From Pseudorhodoplanes sinuspersici (GTDB lineage: Bacteria; Pseudomonadota; Alphaproteobacteria; Rhizobiales; Xanthobacteraceae), in the NCBI RefSeq assembly GCF_002119765.1, contig NZ_CP021112.1:5760501-5824500 (forward strand): a stretch of DNA of 64,000 nucleotides, read 5' to 3'. Made by a program: the position numbers and the translations under genes. Of this stretch, positions 62,463 through 64,000 are shown one piece after another. How positions within the stretch are numbered: the stretch's first letter is position 1; every line of letters starts with the position of its first letter. The notes under the pieces are model-generated. The model saw nothing but the letters and a program-made list of their open reading frames with translations. It searched no databases and had not been told where the DNA came from.

Positions 62463-63044
62463 ATGACCGACCAGCACAACGCTGATCGTCCGGAGCCGTC
62501 CCCCGCTCCGCACGTCCCCACCCCTCGCACCAAACGCGGCCGCACTCTTTTGTTCGCAACGCTCGTCGTCGCCGCAGGCCTGACCGGCGCTGCCGTGACC
62601 AAGGCCGTCAGCAATCCATTCGGTATGGGATGGCATGGCGGCGGCATGCGCGGCCATTGGGGCGGACCGCTCGATCCCGCGCAGATCGAAGACCGCGCCG
62701 ACCGCATGGTCCGTCATCTTGCCGTCGAACTCGATGCCAATAATGAGCAGCAGGAGAAGCTGCGCGGCATCATGCGCGGCATGCTGAAGGACGTGATCCC
62801 GGCCCGCGACAAGGCGCAGGCCGCACGTCGTCAGGCGCGTGAATTGCTGACCCAGACCACGATCGATCGTGGCGCAATGGAAAAGCTGCGCGCCGAACAG
62901 ATTGCTCTCGCCGACTCGGTGTCGAAACGCATCGTGCAGGCGCTTGGCGATGCCGCAGACATTCTGTCGCCCGAACAGCGGCGCAAGCTCAACGACCGCT
63001 TTCCGCCATTCGGCGCCGGCGGCCCTGGCTGGCGCCACGGCTAA
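62463..63044 (+). CDS. Spy/CpxP-like periplasmic protein (heavy-metal sensor type)
   Basis: A 193-residue protein with an N-terminal membrane anchor (GRTLLFATLVVAAGLTGAAV, about 27-46) and a helical periplasmic domain with LxxxQ-type repeats: NNEQQEKLRGIMRGMLKDV, EQIALADSVSKRIVQAL, ILSPEQRRKLNDRF. These features are those of Spy/CpxP and CnrX-type proteins, which restrain envelope sensors or bind metals. His/Met/Gly-rich GMGWHGGGMRGHWGG after the anchor could bind copper or another metal. It precedes a response regulator gene, so it may belong to that envelope-stress circuit. Confidence 0.78.
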   Translation: MTDQHNADRPEPSPAPHVPTPRTKRGRTLLFATLVVAAGLTGAAVTKAVSNPFGMGWHGGGMRGHWGGPLDPAQIEDRADRMVRHLAVELDANNEQQEKLRGIMRGMLKDVIPARDKAQAARRQARELLTQTTIDRGAMEKLRAEQIALADSVSKRIVQALGDAADILSPEQRRKLNDRFPPFGAGGPGWRHG

Positions 63045-63104
63045 AGCGTTTTTCGAGCGAAGTGGTCCCGGTTTTCCGGAAAGATCATGCTCGAATGAAG
63101 GGAT
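63043..63104 (+). repeat. Dispersed element, family A, partial
   Basis: AAAGCGTTTTTCGAGCGAAG, TGGTCCCGGTTTTCC and GAAAGATCATGCTCGAAT. The first block is shared with the copy at 34925; the second half is diverged. Confidence 0.55.
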
Positions 63105-63241
63105 GAATGCCGGAGTCTGATTCAACGCAATTGAAACAGACTCCCGACACCGAAATACCCTCCGGGCGATGTTGTATCCACCCACGCTTCGCCATGTTTC
63201 AGGTCCGGATCTTTCAGCCCGCTGATCCGGATGGGAGGGTT

Positions 63242-63287
63242 GGGTGGGGGCCTTCAATTCGTCCCCTGAATTCGACGGCCCCCACCC
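63242..63287. repeat. GC-rich hairpin before the response regulator gene
   Basis: GGGTGGGGGCC (63242-63252) pairs with GGCCCCCACCC (63277-63287), with GAATTC-like bases in the 24-base loop. No T-run; possible attenuator or processing site between the Spy-like and response regulator genes. Confidence 0.5.
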
Positions 63288-63319
63288 CACTTTGTCTGCT
63301 GATGTATTAGAATGCCGCC

Positions 63320-64000
63320 GTGACCGACCGTATCCTGCTCATTGAAGACGACCGGCGGCTGGCCGAGATGATTTCCAATTATCTCGGCGAAGCCGGCTTC
63401 CAGACCGCGATTGCCCCCTCCGGCGGGACCGGCATGGCGATGCATGATCGCGAACCCTTCGACATTCTTATTCTCGATCTGATGCTCCCGGACATCGACG
63501 GCCTGACCGTGTGCCGGCGCATCCGGGAAAAATCGGCAACGCCGATCCTGATGCTGACCGCGCGCGGCGATGCCATGGACCGCGTGGTCGGCCTCGAGAT
63601 GGGCGCCGACGATTATCTGCCCAAGCCCTTCGAACCGCGCGAATTGCTCGCGCGTCTGCGGGCGCTCCTGCGCCGCGCACGATCGGACAAAAAGACCGAG
63701 CTGATGCGGTTCGGCCGGCTGGAGATCGACACCGCCGCGCGGCAGGTCCGCCTCGATGGCGAGGAACGTCCGCTCACCAGCTATCAGTTCGCACTGCTGC
63801 TGGCGCTTGCGGAAAATGCCGGGCGCGTGCTCTCGCGCGACACCATCATGAACCTGTTGAAGAGCGAGACGCTGGAAGCCTTCGACCGCTCCATCGATGT
63901 GCACATCTCGCGCATCCGCGCCGCGATCGAGGACGATCCGAAAAAGCCGCGGCGGGTGATCACCGTGCGCGGCGCAGGCTATGTCTTCGCCAAGGCGCAG
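63320..64000 (+). CDS. OmpR family response regulator, 3' end beyond window
   Basis: Two-component DNA-binding regulator; 227 residues seen. Receiver domain: ILLIEDDRRLAEMISNYL, with acidic pocket EDD and phosphoacceptor Asp in DILILDLMLPDIDG, and the signature Lys in DYLPKPFEPRELLARL. The winged helix (RFGRLEIDTAARQVRLDG, TSYQFALLLALAENAGRVLS, DRSIDVHISRIRAAIEDD, RVITVRGAGYVFA) is of OmpR/PhoB type. Translation starts at GTG 63320, since TAG at 63308-63310 closes the frame upstream. The sensor kinase gene probably follows outside the window. The upstream Spy-like gene suggests envelope or metal stress. Confidence 0.9.
   Translation, partial: MTDRILLIEDDRRLAEMISNYLGEAGFQTAIAPSGGTGMAMHDREPFDILILDLMLPDIDGLTVCRRIREKSATPILMLTARGDAMDRVVGLEMGADDYLPKPFEPRELLARLRALLRRARSDKKTELMRFGRLEIDTAARQVRLDGEERPLTSYQFALLLALAENAGRVLSRDTIMNLLKSETLEAFDRSIDVHISRIRAAIEDDPKKPRRVITVRGAGYVFAKAQ

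Overview
This 64 kb window reads as a chromosomal segment of an alphaproteobacterium of the order Hyphomicrobiales (Rhizobiales), most like the Bradyrhizobium/Afipia/Pseudolabrys side of the group. The reasons are the RpoH-type sigma factor, several orphan Bug (TctC) binding proteins, an Irr-like box before bacterioferritin, EcfG-type promoters (GGAAC-N17-CGTT), small DUF families typical of that group (DUF2853, DUF6894, DUF6476), Omp25-like barrels, and dispersed palindromic intergenic elements of the rhizobial kind. No genus is assigned. No insertion sequence, prophage or CRISPR array was seen.

Layout. 1-3.6 kb: the end of a phnF-like regulator, then phnC-phnD-phnE (phosphonate/phosphate-ester uptake). 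4-9.1 kb: a GntR/UTRA regulator, a CSS-EAL c-di-GMP phosphodiesterase, DUF2853, YidB and GlsB small proteins, and a broken secreted lipase. 9.1-13.8 kb: a three-gene operon (minus strand) for a Tat-exported molybdenum hydroxylase with a 2Fe-2S subunit and a triheme cytochrome c. 14-16.4 kb: a glutamate-receptor-like channel and two small exported proteins. 16.4-18.1 kb: gene-free DNA with a G-quadruplex-capable tract. 18-22.8 kb: a second GntR/UTRA regulator, two small proteins, then a decayed RHS locus ending at tRNA-Glu(CTC); it holds an RHS core with an unassigned C-terminal domain and, 18 nt after it, a previously easily missed 56-aa ORF.

22.8-33.4 kb: M48 protease with YjgN, a lone NAD-dependent epimerase lacking its catalytic Tyr, PadR-DUF2218 with a clear operator, small zinc ribbons, cold-shock protein, RluA-type pseudouridine synthase and rpoH. 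33.4-48 kb: an Ntn-hydrolase, an alpha/beta hydrolase, purA, EamA transporter, a His-rich exported protein, the serC-serA pair, two outer-membrane barrels and an acyltransferase. 48-54.2 kb: bfd-bfr with an iron box, a PhnD-like/ornithine cyclodeaminase-like/Bug operon, vapBC and glmM. 54.2-64 kb: an lldD-type dehydrogenase, a TetR-EamA cassette flanked by a second, decayed lldD 3' end, a penicillin-binding carboxypeptidase, a Bug-DapA-like operon with divergent LysR, and a Spy-like protein followed by an OmpR-type response regulator running off the edge.

Most of the window is ordinary core and catabolic gene content. The accessory signals are the RHS toxin-like locus beside a tRNA, the TetR-EamA islet, the channel protein with an unusual pore loop, and four families of dispersed repeats. 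Functions are assigned from motifs and family resemblance read by eye; no database search was run.
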